Source: 2-01-FULL-39-10-A sp964565795
Lineage (GTDB): Bacteria > Patescibacteriota > Microgenomatia > Levybacterales > UBA12049
Reading direction: 5' to 3'
Length of the DNA stretch: 13,551 bases
Assembly: GCA_964565795.1 (NCBI GenBank)
Contig: CAZMGC010000025.1
Span: 1 to 13,551, forward strand
Shown here one piece after another: positions 1 to 6,833 of this stretch. The notes beneath the pieces are model-generated. The model did no database searches and was not told the origin of the DNA. It saw only the letters and a program-made list of their open reading frames with translations. The stretch's first letter is position 1, and the number at the start of each line of letters is the position of its first letter. Both the position numbers and the translations under genes were made by a program.

Positions 1-908
1 CTCGCCAGTGGGTGAAAAATTTTGCAATTTTTGCCGCTGTCACTTTTACAGGAGAGTTATTTAACCCAACTGCGGTATTTCCCGTTATTGTAGGATTTTT
101 TATTTTCTGCGCGATCTCTTCCGCAACATACATCATAAATGATATTTTTGATATTAAAAATGATAAAGTTCATCCATTTAAAAGATTCAGACCTCTTGCG
201 CATGGAGACGTAGATGTTAAATTTGCAGCCGTTTTAGCGGGGTTTTTAATTTTGGTTTCCTTATTTTTCTCAATACTCGTAAATCCCACATTCTTTTTAT
301 TTATAATAGTATATCTTTTGCTCCAAGTCCTCTATTCAAGTATTCTAAAGACGATAACGGTTATTGATATTTTGGCAATTGCAGCCGGATATATTTTAAG
401 AGTTTTAGGAGGAGAATTTGCAAGTGGTTATCATATTTCTGTCTGGCTACTGCTTACTACGATTTCAATCTCACTCTTTCTTGCTATCGGAAAAAGAAGA
501 TCAGAGTTAACACTTCTTGCTGCAAGTAAAATTGATAACTTAGCGTCAACCAGAAAAACCCTCTCTCATTATTCAGAAAGATTACTTGATGTATATGCAT
601 CAGTTTTCGCGACCAGCACTTTTATCGCTTATTCACTTTTCACTTTCCTAGAAAATCCTGAGGGAATTCATCTTCCAATATTTGGAGTTTTCTTAGAAGA
701 TATATTGCCAAACTTCTTTCAAAGAAAATGGCTAATGCTCACAATTATTCCGGTCGTTTATGGACTCATGAGATATCTTCAGGATATTTATGAAAAGCAT
801 GAGGGTGAAAGCCCTGAAAAAGTTTTATTTTCAGATAAACCTTTACTCATCACAGTTTCAATCTGGGCTCTAATGGTTATATTTATTATTTACTTTATTG
901 GTCCTTAA
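1..908 (+). CDS. UbiA-superfamily prenyltransferase, decaprenyl-phosphate phosphoribosyltransferase type (5' partial)
   Basis: This integral-membrane enzyme probably transfers 5-phosphoribose from PRPP to a polyprenyl phosphate, the first step towards polyprenyl-P-arabinose-type sugar donors for the cell envelope. The reading frame is open from base 3 and begins R-Q-W-V-K-N, the usual N-terminal signature of this family (QWxKN), so the real start lies upstream of the window. The GTG at base 12 is an internal Val codon. Counting from base 12, residues 43-51 form the first metal/diphosphate motif NDxxDxxxD, followed by HPxKxxRP at 54-61. A second motif, YSxxxK...D, lies at 108-119, and KRRxE at 161-165. 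Several hydrophobic segments fit the UbiA fold. The final codons overlap the end of the convergent PEGA gene by four bases (TTAA). The UbiA superfamily is clear; the phosphoribosyl specificity is inferred from the HPxKxxRP and KRRxE motifs. Confidence 0.85.
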   Translation, partial: RQWVKNFAIFAAVTFTGELFNPTAVFPVIVGFFIFCAISSATYIINDIFDIKNDKVHPFKRFRPLAHGDVDVKFAAVLAGFLILVSLFFSILVNPTFFLFIIVYLLLQVLYSSILKTITVIDILAIAAGYILRVLGGEFASGYHISVWLLLTTISISLFLAIGKRRSELTLLAASKIDNLASTRKTLSHYSERLLDVYASVFATSTFIAYSLFTFLENPEGIHLPIFGVFLEDILPNFFQRKWLMLTIIPVVYGLMRYLQDIYEKHEGESPEKVLFSDKPLLITVSIWALMVIFIIYFIGP

Positions 909-1729
909 TCTTTCGAAGCGTAAGTAGCACTTATCCAACCTGTTTTTCCATCCTTAAGTTTTACTTTATACCAACCCGTTTCTTCGCCCATCAAATCCAC
1001 TTTGTCTCCAGGAAAAAGTTTTCCTACCAAATCTGATCCAACTGAATTTTCTGATCTAACATTTAACTCTCCTGTAGGAGTATCTAGAACTGTTACTTGA
1101 GGTGCTGTTACGGCAGATGCACTTGCCCTTTGCTCAACTTCTTTTGCATCCAGTTTTATTCCAAGATTCATAGTTACCTCTAATCTTTTTCCTAAAACTC
1201 CTTTAACTTTAATAACTTTTTCTTTATATCCATCTTTTAAGAGTTTTATTTCATGATCTGAAGCTGTCAAATTAATAAGATATGGGGTTTCCCCTACAGG
1301 ATTGCTGTCTAAAATTACCCTGGCCTTGCTTGGAAAAGAAACCACCATAAGCTCAGCAATTTCCTGATCATCAATCGGAGAAAGAGTAATTATGGTTCCA
1401 CTTGAAGCTGATATATCTTTATCATACGTTTTATCAACTACTGTTAAAACTCCTTTATAAAGAGTTATTTTCTGTTCAAAATTTTTATATCCTGACTCAA
1501 CAGGAACCAACTTAATGTTATAGTCTCCGACTTTTAAAAGATCTTTAAGTTCACAAAGACAAAGCGGAGTTTTTCCAACATAATTTCCATCTAAAAAAAC
1601 TTGGCTTTCTGGAACTGAAGTTACCTGAAGCGCCCCTTTTCCCGAGTCTCTATTTATAACTAAAACTATTAATAAAAATAATATCGTGAGGATTAAAAGT
1701 GGAGCAATGAAAAGAATTAACTTTCGCAT
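905..1729 (-). CDS. Membrane-anchored PEGA-PEGA-SH3b protein
   Basis: Predicted envelope protein of 274 residues. Residues 4-25 form one hydrophobic segment after a short basic start (MRK). There is no lipobox cysteine, so it is read as an N-terminal membrane anchor with an external C-terminal part. Two PEGA-type beta domains follow: the first around residues 33-100 (SVPESQVFLDGNYVGKTP), the second around 126-190 (SFPSKARVILDSNPVGETP). A bacterial SH3 domain occupies about 212-272, with LNVRS, PGD and GWYKV...GKTGWIS landmarks. SH3b domains commonly bind peptidoglycan or wall peptides, and PEGA domains are found in surface proteins, so a role in wall binding or surface scaffolding is plausible. 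No catalytic domain is present. The ATG at 1729 is preceded by a candidate promoter only 10 bases away and has no Shine-Dalgarno. The exact function is unknown. Confidence 0.85.
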   Translation of the reverse strand: MRKLILFIAPLLILTILFLLIVLVINRDSGKGALQVTSVPESQVFLDGNYVGKTPLCLCELKDLLKVGDYNIKLVPVESGYKNFEQKITLYKGVLTVVDKTYDKDISASSGTIITLSPIDDQEIAELMVVSFPSKARVILDSNPVGETPYLINLTASDHEIKLLKDGYKEKVIKVKGVLGKRLEVTMNLGIKLDAKEVEQRASASAVTAPQVTVLDTPTGELNVRSENSVGSDLVGKLFPGDKVDLMGEETGWYKVKLKDGKTGWISATYASKD

Positions 1730-1739
1730 ATAGAAATTA

Positions 1740-1769
1740 AATATAACACAAGAAACTTTGATAGATCAA
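1740..1769 (-). promoter_or_regulatory. Candidate promoter of the PEGA/SH3b gene
   Basis: Read on the minus strand, TTGATC (1769-1764) is followed after 18 bases by TATATT (1745-1740). The -10 is preceded by TGT, giving an extended -10. The -10 ends 10 bases before the ATG at 1729, so the expected transcript leader is only a few bases. The DNA is AT-rich, so this is a motif-based call. Confidence 0.45.
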
Positions 1770-1781
1770 CGCAAACAACTA

Positions 1782-1809
1782 TTGACTATTCAACTTAGTT
1801 CTCTATAAT
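1782..1809 (+). promoter_or_regulatory. Promoter of pyrF-pyrE
   Basis: TTGACT (1782-1787) and a perfect TATAAT (1804-1809) are separated by 16 bases, a good sigma70-type promoter. The -10 ends 15 bases before the pyrF ATG at 1825. Initiation about 7 bases downstream would leave a leader of roughly 8-9 bases with no Shine-Dalgarno. It is divergent from the PEGA gene promoter. Confidence 0.65.
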
Positions 1810-1824
1810 AATCATATTGTCTTT

Positions 1825-2640
1825 ATGGCAAAAACTTCAAAGTTTGTCAGTAAATTAGAAAAAGGGTGGAAAAAAAATAAATTTGTTTGCGTAGGACTTG
1901 ACCCCGTAAAAGAAAAGCTTCCAAAAGGCATAACTTCATTTTTTAAATTTAATAAAGAAATTATCGATAAGACACATGACATAGTTTTAGCATATAAACC
2001 TAACTCAGCTTTTTACGAAGCGCAGGGGGCTAAGGGGATTGAAGAATTAAAAAAAACAATCGACTATATTAAAAAGGTAAATCCAGAAATACCAGTAATA
2101 CTTGACGCTAAAAGAGGAGACATAGATTCTACAAATCTGGGCTACATTAAGTTTGCTTTTGAATATTTAAATGCTGATGCAATAACTATCCATCCTTATC
2201 TTGGTGCTACTGCAATTCAAAATTTATTGGATTATAAAGACAAAGGGATAATTATTCTTACGAGAACATCTAACTCCGGGGCAGAAGAATTTCAAAATTT
2301 AAAAATTGGAAAAAAGCCACTCTATCTTCACATTGCTAAATCTATAGTTAAAAATTGGAATAAAAATGGAAATTGTGCAATTGTAGCTGGAGCAACAGCA
2401 CCAAAAGAGCTTTTTGAAATAAGAAAAACAGTAGGAGATTTGCCTCTTCTAATTCCGGGGATCGGAGCCCAGGGTGGAGATGTAGAAAAAACAGTAAAGG
2501 CTGGGAAAAATTCTAAAGGCTCAGGGATGATAATTAATTCTTCCCGTGCTATTATATTCGCTAGTTCTGATTCTGATTTTGGAGAAGTGGCCCGCAAAAA
2601 AACAATTGAATTAAATAAAGAAATAATAAAATATTTATGA
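1825..2640 (+). CDS. pyrF: Orotidine 5'-phosphate decarboxylase
   Basis: Cytoplasmic TIM-barrel enzyme that decarboxylates OMP to UMP, the last step of de novo UMP synthesis. The 271-residue protein carries the active-site signature DAKRGDI at 94-100 (Asp94, Lys96 and Asp99 form the charged catalytic network), GLDP at 24-27, the KPNxAFYE segment at 58-65 and the phosphate-binding PGIGAQGGD segment near the C-terminus. The length and the DAKRGDI form of the motif match the longer type-2 OMP decarboxylases rather than the roughly 230-residue E. coli form. ATG at 1825 is chosen because it follows a strong promoter directly and precedes the conserved core at a normal distance. The stop codon overlaps the pyrE start (ATGA, 2637-2640), so translational coupling is likely. 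Confidence 0.95.
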   Translation: MAKTSKFVSKLEKGWKKNKFVCVGLDPVKEKLPKGITSFFKFNKEIIDKTHDIVLAYKPNSAFYEAQGAKGIEELKKTIDYIKKVNPEIPVILDAKRGDIDSTNLGYIKFAFEYLNADAITIHPYLGATAIQNLLDYKDKGIIILTRTSNSGAEEFQNLKIGKKPLYLHIAKSIVKNWNKNGNCAIVAGATAPKELFEIRKTVGDLPLLIPGIGAQGGDVEKTVKAGKNSKGSGMIINSSRAIIFASSDSDFGEVARKKTIELNKEIIKYL

Positions 2641-3272
2641 AAAGAGAAGAAAAAGTAAAAAAGATTCTAGCTAAAGCTAATGCTGTTTTAACAGATGGAC
2701 ACTTTGTATATGTCTCTGCAAAACACGGAGATAAATACATAAATAAAGATGCCATATATCCTCACACAAAATTAGTTAGAGAACTCGCAAAGATGTGGGC
2801 TGAGGATTTTAAAAACTCAGGAGTTGAAGTGGTCGTGGGGCCTGCAATGGGAGGAGTAATTTTATCTCACGACGCTGCAACGGAATTATCAAAACTTCTC
2901 AAAAAAGATATTCCTGGAGTTTATGCAGAAAAAGATGGAGACGGTGGTTTTACCTTCACGAGAGGATATGACGTATTTGTAAAAGGGAAAAAAGTTTTAG
3001 TAGTTGAGGATATTTTAACAACTGGAGGAAGTGTAAAAAAAGTTATAGAAATGACTAAAAAAGCTGGAGGAAAAGTTGTAGGACTTGGTGTCATCGCAAA
3101 TCGTGGAAATGTAAAAGCTAAAGATGTAGGGGTTAAAAAAATAAATGCGTTAATAAACTTAGAATTTAATGCAATGGAACCTAAGAATTGTACACTTTGT
3201 AAAAATAAGGTTCCAGTAAATACCAATGTTGGCAAAGGCAAACTCTTCCTCGCAGGCAAGAAAATTCAATAA
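2637..3272 (+). CDS. pyrE: Orotate phosphoribosyltransferase
   Basis: Cytoplasmic type I phosphoribosyltransferase that joins orotate and PRPP to make OMP, the substrate of the adjacent PyrF. The PRPP-binding signature VLVVEDILTTGGS lies at residues 120-132. The flexible catalytic loop reads AEKDGDGGFTFTRGY (97-111) rather than the E. coli KxHG-type loop; this resembles the Thermus-like OPRT subgroup, as I recall it. Near the C-terminus is a CxxC pair (Cys185, Cys188) in CTLCKNKVP, similar to the CPLC...VP tail seen in that subgroup. The 211-residue length is normal. The start ATG lies inside the stop of pyrF (ATGA) with no Shine-Dalgarno, so translation probably depends on coupling. The gene order ODC then OPRT gives two consecutive pathway steps in one transcript. 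Confidence 0.93.
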   Translation: MKREEKVKKILAKANAVLTDGHFVYVSAKHGDKYINKDAIYPHTKLVRELAKMWAEDFKNSGVEVVVGPAMGGVILSHDAATELSKLLKKDIPGVYAEKDGDGGFTFTRGYDVFVKGKKVLVVEDILTTGGSVKKVIEMTKKAGGKVVGLGVIANRGNVKAKDVGVKKINALINLEFNAMEPKNCTLCKNKVPVNTNVGKGKLFLAGKKIQ

Positions 3273-3283
3273 ACTCCAGTATT

Positions 3284-3292
3284 TGATATAAT
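3284..3292 (+). promoter_or_regulatory. Extended -10 promoter of the SemiSWEET gene
   Basis: TGATATAAT is a perfect extended -10 element. The -35 is weak (TTCAAT at 3265-3270, inside the end of pyrE). The -10 ends 6 bases before the ATG at 3299, placing the expected transcription start on or next to the start codon, which would make the mRNA leaderless. Confidence 0.6.
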
Positions 3293-3298
3293 CCGATT

Positions 3299-3562
3299 AT
3301 GGAAACCGCTCAGATTGCAAATATTTTAGGTTTTGTGGCAGCAGGAATTGGAGTTGTCATGTTTGTTCCTCAGGCATATAGAGTTTACAAAACTAAAAAC
3401 ACTAAAAGCATTTCTTTGCTCACTTTTTTACTATCAATAGGAACTTCCACATGTTGGATAGTGTATGCATTGATAATGTCAGCTGCACCAATTTTATTTG
3501 TGAATTCTGTGGTAACTGCACTAAGCCTCTACATCGTCGCGATGAAATTAAAGTATAAATAA
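3299..3562 (+). CDS. SemiSWEET-type sugar transporter (MtN3/PQ-loop family)
   Basis: An 87-residue membrane protein with three hydrophobic helices, the length and topology of bacterial SemiSWEETs, which dimerise to form a sugar uniport pore. The PQ motif is at residues 24-25 in VPQAYRVYKTKNTKSIS. Trp53 and Asn69 are 16 residues apart, the same spacing as the substrate-coordinating Trp48 and Asn64 of Leptospira biflexa SemiSWEET, so the sugar pocket looks intact. The gene has its own extended -10 promoter overlapping the end of the pyr operon and no Shine-Dalgarno. It converges on groEL with only four bases between the two stop codons, so the transcripts probably overlap. The transported sugar cannot be inferred from sequence. 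Confidence 0.88.
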   Translation: METAQIANILGFVAAGIGVVMFVPQAYRVYKTKNTKSISLLTFLLSIGTSTCWIVYALIMSAAPILFVNSVVTALSLYIVAMKLKYK

Positions 3563-3566
3563 CTTC

Positions 3567-5207
3567 TTAGTAGTCCATGCCGCCTGGCATTCCACCTGCA
3601 GGCGTCTGAGGAGTTTTTTCTGGAATATCAGTTATCAAAGATTCAGTTGTTAAGATCATAGTTCCTACTGAAATTGCATTTTGAACTGCAGATCTAACAA
3701 CTTTTAATGGGTCTACAATTCCTGCTTTTAACATATCAATTGGCTTTGCATCCTCAACTGTTTCTATCTCTAGCACATTAAATCCTTGTCCTGTTGCTGC
3801 TCCAGCTCTTGCCTTTGCAATTAATTGTCCTGCATCAAATCCTGCATTTTCCATAAGTTTTTTAAATGGAGCTTCTAATGCATTTTTTACAATTTCATAC
3901 CCAGCTGCTTCGTCACGGGATGCTTTTGGATCAACTTTCATTCTTGCAGCAATATCTAAAAGAGTGATTGATCCACCAGGAACAATTCCTTCTTCAAGTG
4001 CTGCTTTTGTAGCTGCAACTGCGTCATTTACTCTTTCTTTTCGGTCTTTAAGTTCTACCTCTGTAGCTGCTCCTACATTTATAACTGCTACTCCTCCTGT
4101 AAGCTTTGCGAGTCTTTCCTGAAGTTTTTCGCGATCAAATTCTGAAGTTGTTTTTTCAATTGCACTTCTAATCTGACTCACTCTTGCGTCAAGTGCTTTC
4201 TTTGCGCCTTTTCCTCCGATAATTCTTGTATTTTCTTTATCAGCCCAAACTTTATCAGCTCTTCCGCACATCTCTACTGTTACATTTTCAAACTTCATTC
4301 CGGTATCTTCTGAAACAACAGTTCCGCCTGTTAAAATCGCGATATCTTCTAGCATCTCTTTTCTTCTATCTCCAAATCCTGGAGCTTTTATAGCAATTGT
4401 TGAGAATGTTCCCTTTAATTTATTTACTACTAAGAGAGCTAGCGCTTCTCCTTCGATTTCGTCCGCAATAATTACCAAGTTTTTAGTTACTTTTACTAGG
4501 TTTTCTAAGAATGGAACGAATTCTTGGAGACTTGAAATCTTTTTATCAGTGATAAGAATGTATGGATCATCAATTTCAGCAACCATTTTATCTCCATCGG
4601 TTACAAAATATGCTGAGGCATAACCTTTATCAAATTCCATTCCTTCTTTATATTCAATTTCTGTTGAAAGCCCTCTTCCTTCTTCAACGGTTACTACTCC
4701 ATCTTTTCCTGTTTTTTCAAGAGCTTCTGCGATAAGCTTTCCGAGTTCAGGATCTGCTGCTGAAATAGTAGCAACATTTGCGATGTCTCCAGCTTTTACA
4801 GCTTTTGCCATTTTCTTAAGCTCTGCTACTGCAAACTCTCCAGCTTTCTCTAATCCTCTTCTCATAATCATAGGATTACTTCCTGCTGTAATTCTTAAAA
4901 TTCCTTCGTCAACTATATTTCTTGCTAAAATTGTAGATGTGGTGGTTCCATCTCCTGCAACGTCTGCAGTCTTAGAAGCAGCTTCTTTTACAAGCTGCGC
5001 TCCCATGTTTTCAAATGGATTTTCTAGCTCTATTTCTTTTGCAACTGATACTCCATCATGGATTACACTTGGAGCGCCCCATTTTTTATCAAGCGCTACA
5101 TTTCTTCCTTTAGGCCCAAGAGTTGTAGCCACAGCATCAGCTAACTGGTCTACTCCTTTTTTTAATAATTCTCGTGCATCTGCACCGTATTTAATTTGCT
5201 TTGCCAT
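3567..5207 (-). CDS. groL: Chaperonin GroEL (60 kDa, Hsp60)
   Basis: Subunit of the double-ring ATP-dependent chaperonin that folds cytoplasmic proteins together with GroES. From the ATG at 5207 the protein is 546 residues, close to the usual 548, and starts MAKQIKYG as is standard. A TTG nine bases further upstream extends the frame by MNN but overlaps groES and is not needed. Visible landmarks include TTLGPKG near residue 30, the ATP motif GDGTTT (85-90, with catalytic Asp86), the hinge segment GGVAVINVGAATEVE, VNDAVAATKAALEEGIVPGG with the second catalytic aspartate, and the Gly/Met-rich tail AGGMPGGMDY. The start lies one base after the groES stop with no clear Shine-Dalgarno, so it is cotranscribed and probably coupled. 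Confidence 0.97.
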   Translation of the reverse strand: MAKQIKYGADARELLKKGVDQLADAVATTLGPKGRNVALDKKWGAPSVIHDGVSVAKEIELENPFENMGAQLVKEAASKTADVAGDGTTTSTILARNIVDEGILRITAGSNPMIMRRGLEKAGEFAVAELKKMAKAVKAGDIANVATISAADPELGKLIAEALEKTGKDGVVTVEEGRGLSTEIEYKEGMEFDKGYASAYFVTDGDKMVAEIDDPYILITDKKISSLQEFVPFLENLVKVTKNLVIIADEIEGEALALLVVNKLKGTFSTIAIKAPGFGDRRKEMLEDIAILTGGTVVSEDTGMKFENVTVEMCGRADKVWADKENTRIIGGKGAKKALDARVSQIRSAIEKTTSEFDREKLQERLAKLTGGVAVINVGAATEVELKDRKERVNDAVAATKAALEEGIVPGGSITLLDIAARMKVDPKASRDEAAGYEIVKNALEAPFKKLMENAGFDAGQLIAKARAGAATGQGFNVLEIETVEDAKPIDMLKAGIVDPLKVVRSAVQNAISVGTMILTTESLITDIPEKTPQTPAGGMPGGMDY

Positions 5208-5208
5208 A

Positions 5209-5511
5209 TTATTCAATTACCGCTAAAATATCCGACTGCTTTACGATCATCATTTCCTGACCATCAACCTTAACTTCATCTCCACCCCATTTTTTATACA
5301 TGACTTTTTGCCCTACTTTTACTAAGATTGAATTCTTAACAATTTCCCCATCATCCATTACCCCTTGTCCGACAGCCATAATTTCGCCCATTTGTGGCTT
5401 TTCTTTAGCGTTATCTGGAAGAAGTATTCCGGATGCGGTTTTAGTCTCCGCTTCAAGCGGTTTAATTAAAATATTGTCAAAAAGTGGGTGTATATTTGCT
5501 TTAGATTTCAT
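5209..5511 (-). CDS. groS: Co-chaperonin GroES (10 kDa, Hsp10)
   Basis: Heptameric lid of the GroEL chamber. From the ATG at 5511 the protein is 100 residues and begins MKSKANIHPLFDNILIKP, the normal N-terminal strand. The mobile loop that docks on GroEL is present as TKTASGILLPDNAKEKP, with ILL in place of the common IVL. The end (MIVKQSDILAVIE) matches the family. A GTG at 5517 would add two residues, but ATG is preferred because a purine-rich AGAGAG lies about five bases upstream of it. It is the first gene of the groESL operon, read leftwards from a good promoter at 5536-5564. No CIRCE element (TTAGCACTC-N9-GAGTGCTAA) is visible, so HrcA control is not supported. Confidence 0.96.
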   Translation of the reverse strand: MKSKANIHPLFDNILIKPLEAETKTASGILLPDNAKEKPQMGEIMAVGQGVMDDGEIVKNSILVKVGQKVMYKKWGGDEVKVDGQEMMIVKQSDILAVIE

Positions 5512-5535
5512 AATCACTCTCTTGTATAGTCTGCC

Positions 5536-5564
5536 ATTTTACAAAACCAAACTTAATTCGTCAA
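5536..5564 (-). promoter_or_regulatory. Promoter of groES-groEL
   Basis: On the minus strand TTGACG (5564-5559) and TAAAAT (5541-5536) are separated by 17 bases, a good vegetative-type promoter. The -10 ends 24 bases before the groES ATG, so this is one of the few genes here with a real leader, which contains a purine-rich AGAGAG. No CIRCE and no obvious heat-shock sigma motif are seen. Confidence 0.6.
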
Positions 5565-5594
5565 GAGTCTTTCTCCTATCTGAGGCTAACGGGA

Positions 5595-5622
5595 TTGACA
5601 GATAATTCGCTCTTGATATACG
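5595..5622 (+). promoter_or_regulatory. Candidate promoter of the cohesin/PKD surface protein gene
   Basis: A perfect TTGACA (5595-5600) is followed after 16 bases by TATACG (5617-5622), preceded by TGA as an extended -10. It is divergent from the groESL promoter. The -10 ends 11 bases before the TTG start at 5634, leaving a leader of about five bases. Confidence 0.5.
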
Positions 5623-5633
5623 ATTAGAATACA

Positions 5634-6833
5634 TTGCCAAGTATAGGTATTAGTAAACCATCATTTTCAAAAAAGAAACTCCTTTTACTAGGATTTTTAA
5701 TGGTGATTCTCTTGGTAATTCCTGTTACCGTATTCCTGGTTCAACAACAACAAAATCTTCAAAGTAACGCAAATCCCAACACCACTCTTTCTTTTGTTCC
5801 ACCGGATAAAACAGCAGAAGTTGGAGNNNNNNNNNNTGGAGAAAAAATAGATTTTGATGTCTGGATCTCTCCTGGAAATAATCAGGTTAACTTTGTAAAA
5901 CTTGTAATTAAATTTGATGCAACCAAGCTCTCAACTGAAGAAGATTATTTCGTCTTAAATGAAGCATCGAATCTCTCAATTCTTGAAGGACCTATTATTG
6001 GAGATGGAGGAGACACGATATCAGTTATTCTTTCTGTAGAGAATGATCCGACTAAAGTTATTAGAGCAGATACTAAAATTGGAACAATTAGCTTTGACAC
6101 CCTAGAAGCAGCTGATCCACCCACACAGATATCATTTGATGATCAGCAAGTTCAAATTCGCTCTATTAATGGAGCAAATCAGGATGCATTTAATGAAAAT
6201 GTATTCCTAAACGGAACTCCAGCTACTGTTACCATTCAACAGGATGCAGATGTAACTCCGGACCCAAATGCAACGTTAACTCCAACGGTAACTCAGGCTC
6301 TTACCCCTACGATTACGGCAGCAGCCACATTTACTCCAACTCCTACCTCAACAAATTCAGGAATTGGCGCTGCTCCAGGAACCAATCAGGCACCAGTCTG
6401 CGAAAGCCTAATAACCGACAGAAGCCCAGATGGAACTGCTCCGCTTTCTGTAACATTTACCGCAGCTGGATCAGACACAGATGGTACTATAAGCAAAGTT
6501 ACATTTAGCTTTGGAGACGGAACAGTAGAAGATGTTACTACAGGTGGAGGAATTGGAACAGACACTGTAAATGTACAAAAATCCTTCACATATAATAATG
6601 CAAATAGCTTTACAGCATCAGCTCTTATGACTGATGATAATGGCGACGTAAGCAGTGATAGCGATTCTTGTGCAGTAACTGTTACAGTTTCTGAAGGGGA
6701 TGGAACAGGAACAACCGTAGATAGCGGAGACGCCACAATAGCTCCAACTGGACCTACTGAAACGATATTTGGAATTGGCGCAATCGGCGGACTATTATTT
6801 ATAGTAGGAGCTCTCCTCTTCTTCGCCCTATAA
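5634..6833 (+). CDS. Secreted surface protein with cohesin-like and PKD domains
   Basis: A 399-residue envelope protein. It has a Lys-rich start, a hydrophobic segment at about 16-36 (signal peptide or anchor), and then a cohesin-like beta domain at about 48-200 (IDFDVWISPGNNQVNFVKLV and following strands). A Thr/Pro-rich linker follows at about 205-245, then a PKD domain at about 255-350 (APLSVTFTA, SFGDGT, DDNGD). A final hydrophobic helix at about 378-399 ends at the stop codon without basic residues. PTGPTE at 371-376 just before this helix looks like a sorting-type motif. Cohesins bind dockerins and PKD domains often mediate extracellular contacts, so an adhesion or scaffold role is inferred. 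The start is taken as TTG because an in-frame stop lies just upstream and the next Met (residue 23) would cut the hydrophobic segment. A 10-N gap hides residues 65-68, but the frame continues across it. Confidence 0.8.
   Translation: MPSIGISKPSFSKKKLLLLGFLMVILLVIPVTVFLVQQQQNLQSNANPNTTLSFVPPDKTAEVGXXXXGEKIDFDVWISPGNNQVNFVKLVIKFDATKLSTEEDYFVLNEASNLSILEGPIIGDGGDTISVILSVENDPTKVIRADTKIGTISFDTLEAADPPTQISFDDQQVQIRSINGANQDAFNENVFLNGTPATVTIQQDADVTPDPNATLTPTVTQALTPTITAAATFTPTPTSTNSGIGAAPGTNQAPVCESLITDRSPDGTAPLSVTFTAAGSDTDGTISKVTFSFGDGTVEDVTTGGGIGTDTVNVQKSFTYNNANSFTASALMTDDNGDVSSDSDSCAVTVTVSEGDGTGTTVDSGDATIAPTGPTETIFGIGAIGGLLFIVGALLFFAL
5827..5836. other. Assembly gap of 10 N inside the cohesin/PKD gene
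   Basis: Ten consecutive N bases. The protein reads sensibly in the same frame on both sides (ending TAEVG, resuming GEKIDFDV), so the true length is probably 10 bases, or 10 plus or minus a multiple of three. The round number suggests a scaffolding placeholder. Confidence 0.95.

Noticed and set aside
12..14. GTG at base 12 as the start of the UbiA gene
   Set aside because: The frame is open upstream to the window edge and the residues before it (R-Q-W) complete the conserved QWxKN motif, so the gene continues beyond the window.
409..415. AGGAGG-like sequence at about 409-414
   Set aside because: It lies inside the UbiA coding region (codons for Leu-Gly-Gly-Glu), with no gene start following it.
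2921..3259. 112-codon open frame on the minus strand opposite pyrE
   Set aside because: It lies fully within a conserved enzyme gene, its translation is Phe/Thr/Pro-rich without any recognisable motif, and it has no start signals.
4783..5226. 147-codon open frame on the plus strand opposite groEL/groES
   Set aside because: It is antisense to the highly conserved GroEL N-terminal half. Its translation is low-complexity Ser/Pro/Ala-rich, as expected from the opposite strand of a biased gene, and it has no promoter or Shine-Dalgarno.
5512..5633. CIRCE/HrcA operator upstream of groES
   Set aside because: I looked for TTAGCACTC and GAGTGCTAA on both strands of the intergenic region and found neither; GAGTGATT near the groES start is not a match.
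6386..6736. 116-codon open frame on the minus strand opposite the PKD region
   Set aside because: The coding strand has coherent PKD domain structure; the reverse frame is a repetitive Ser/Val/Pro shadow.
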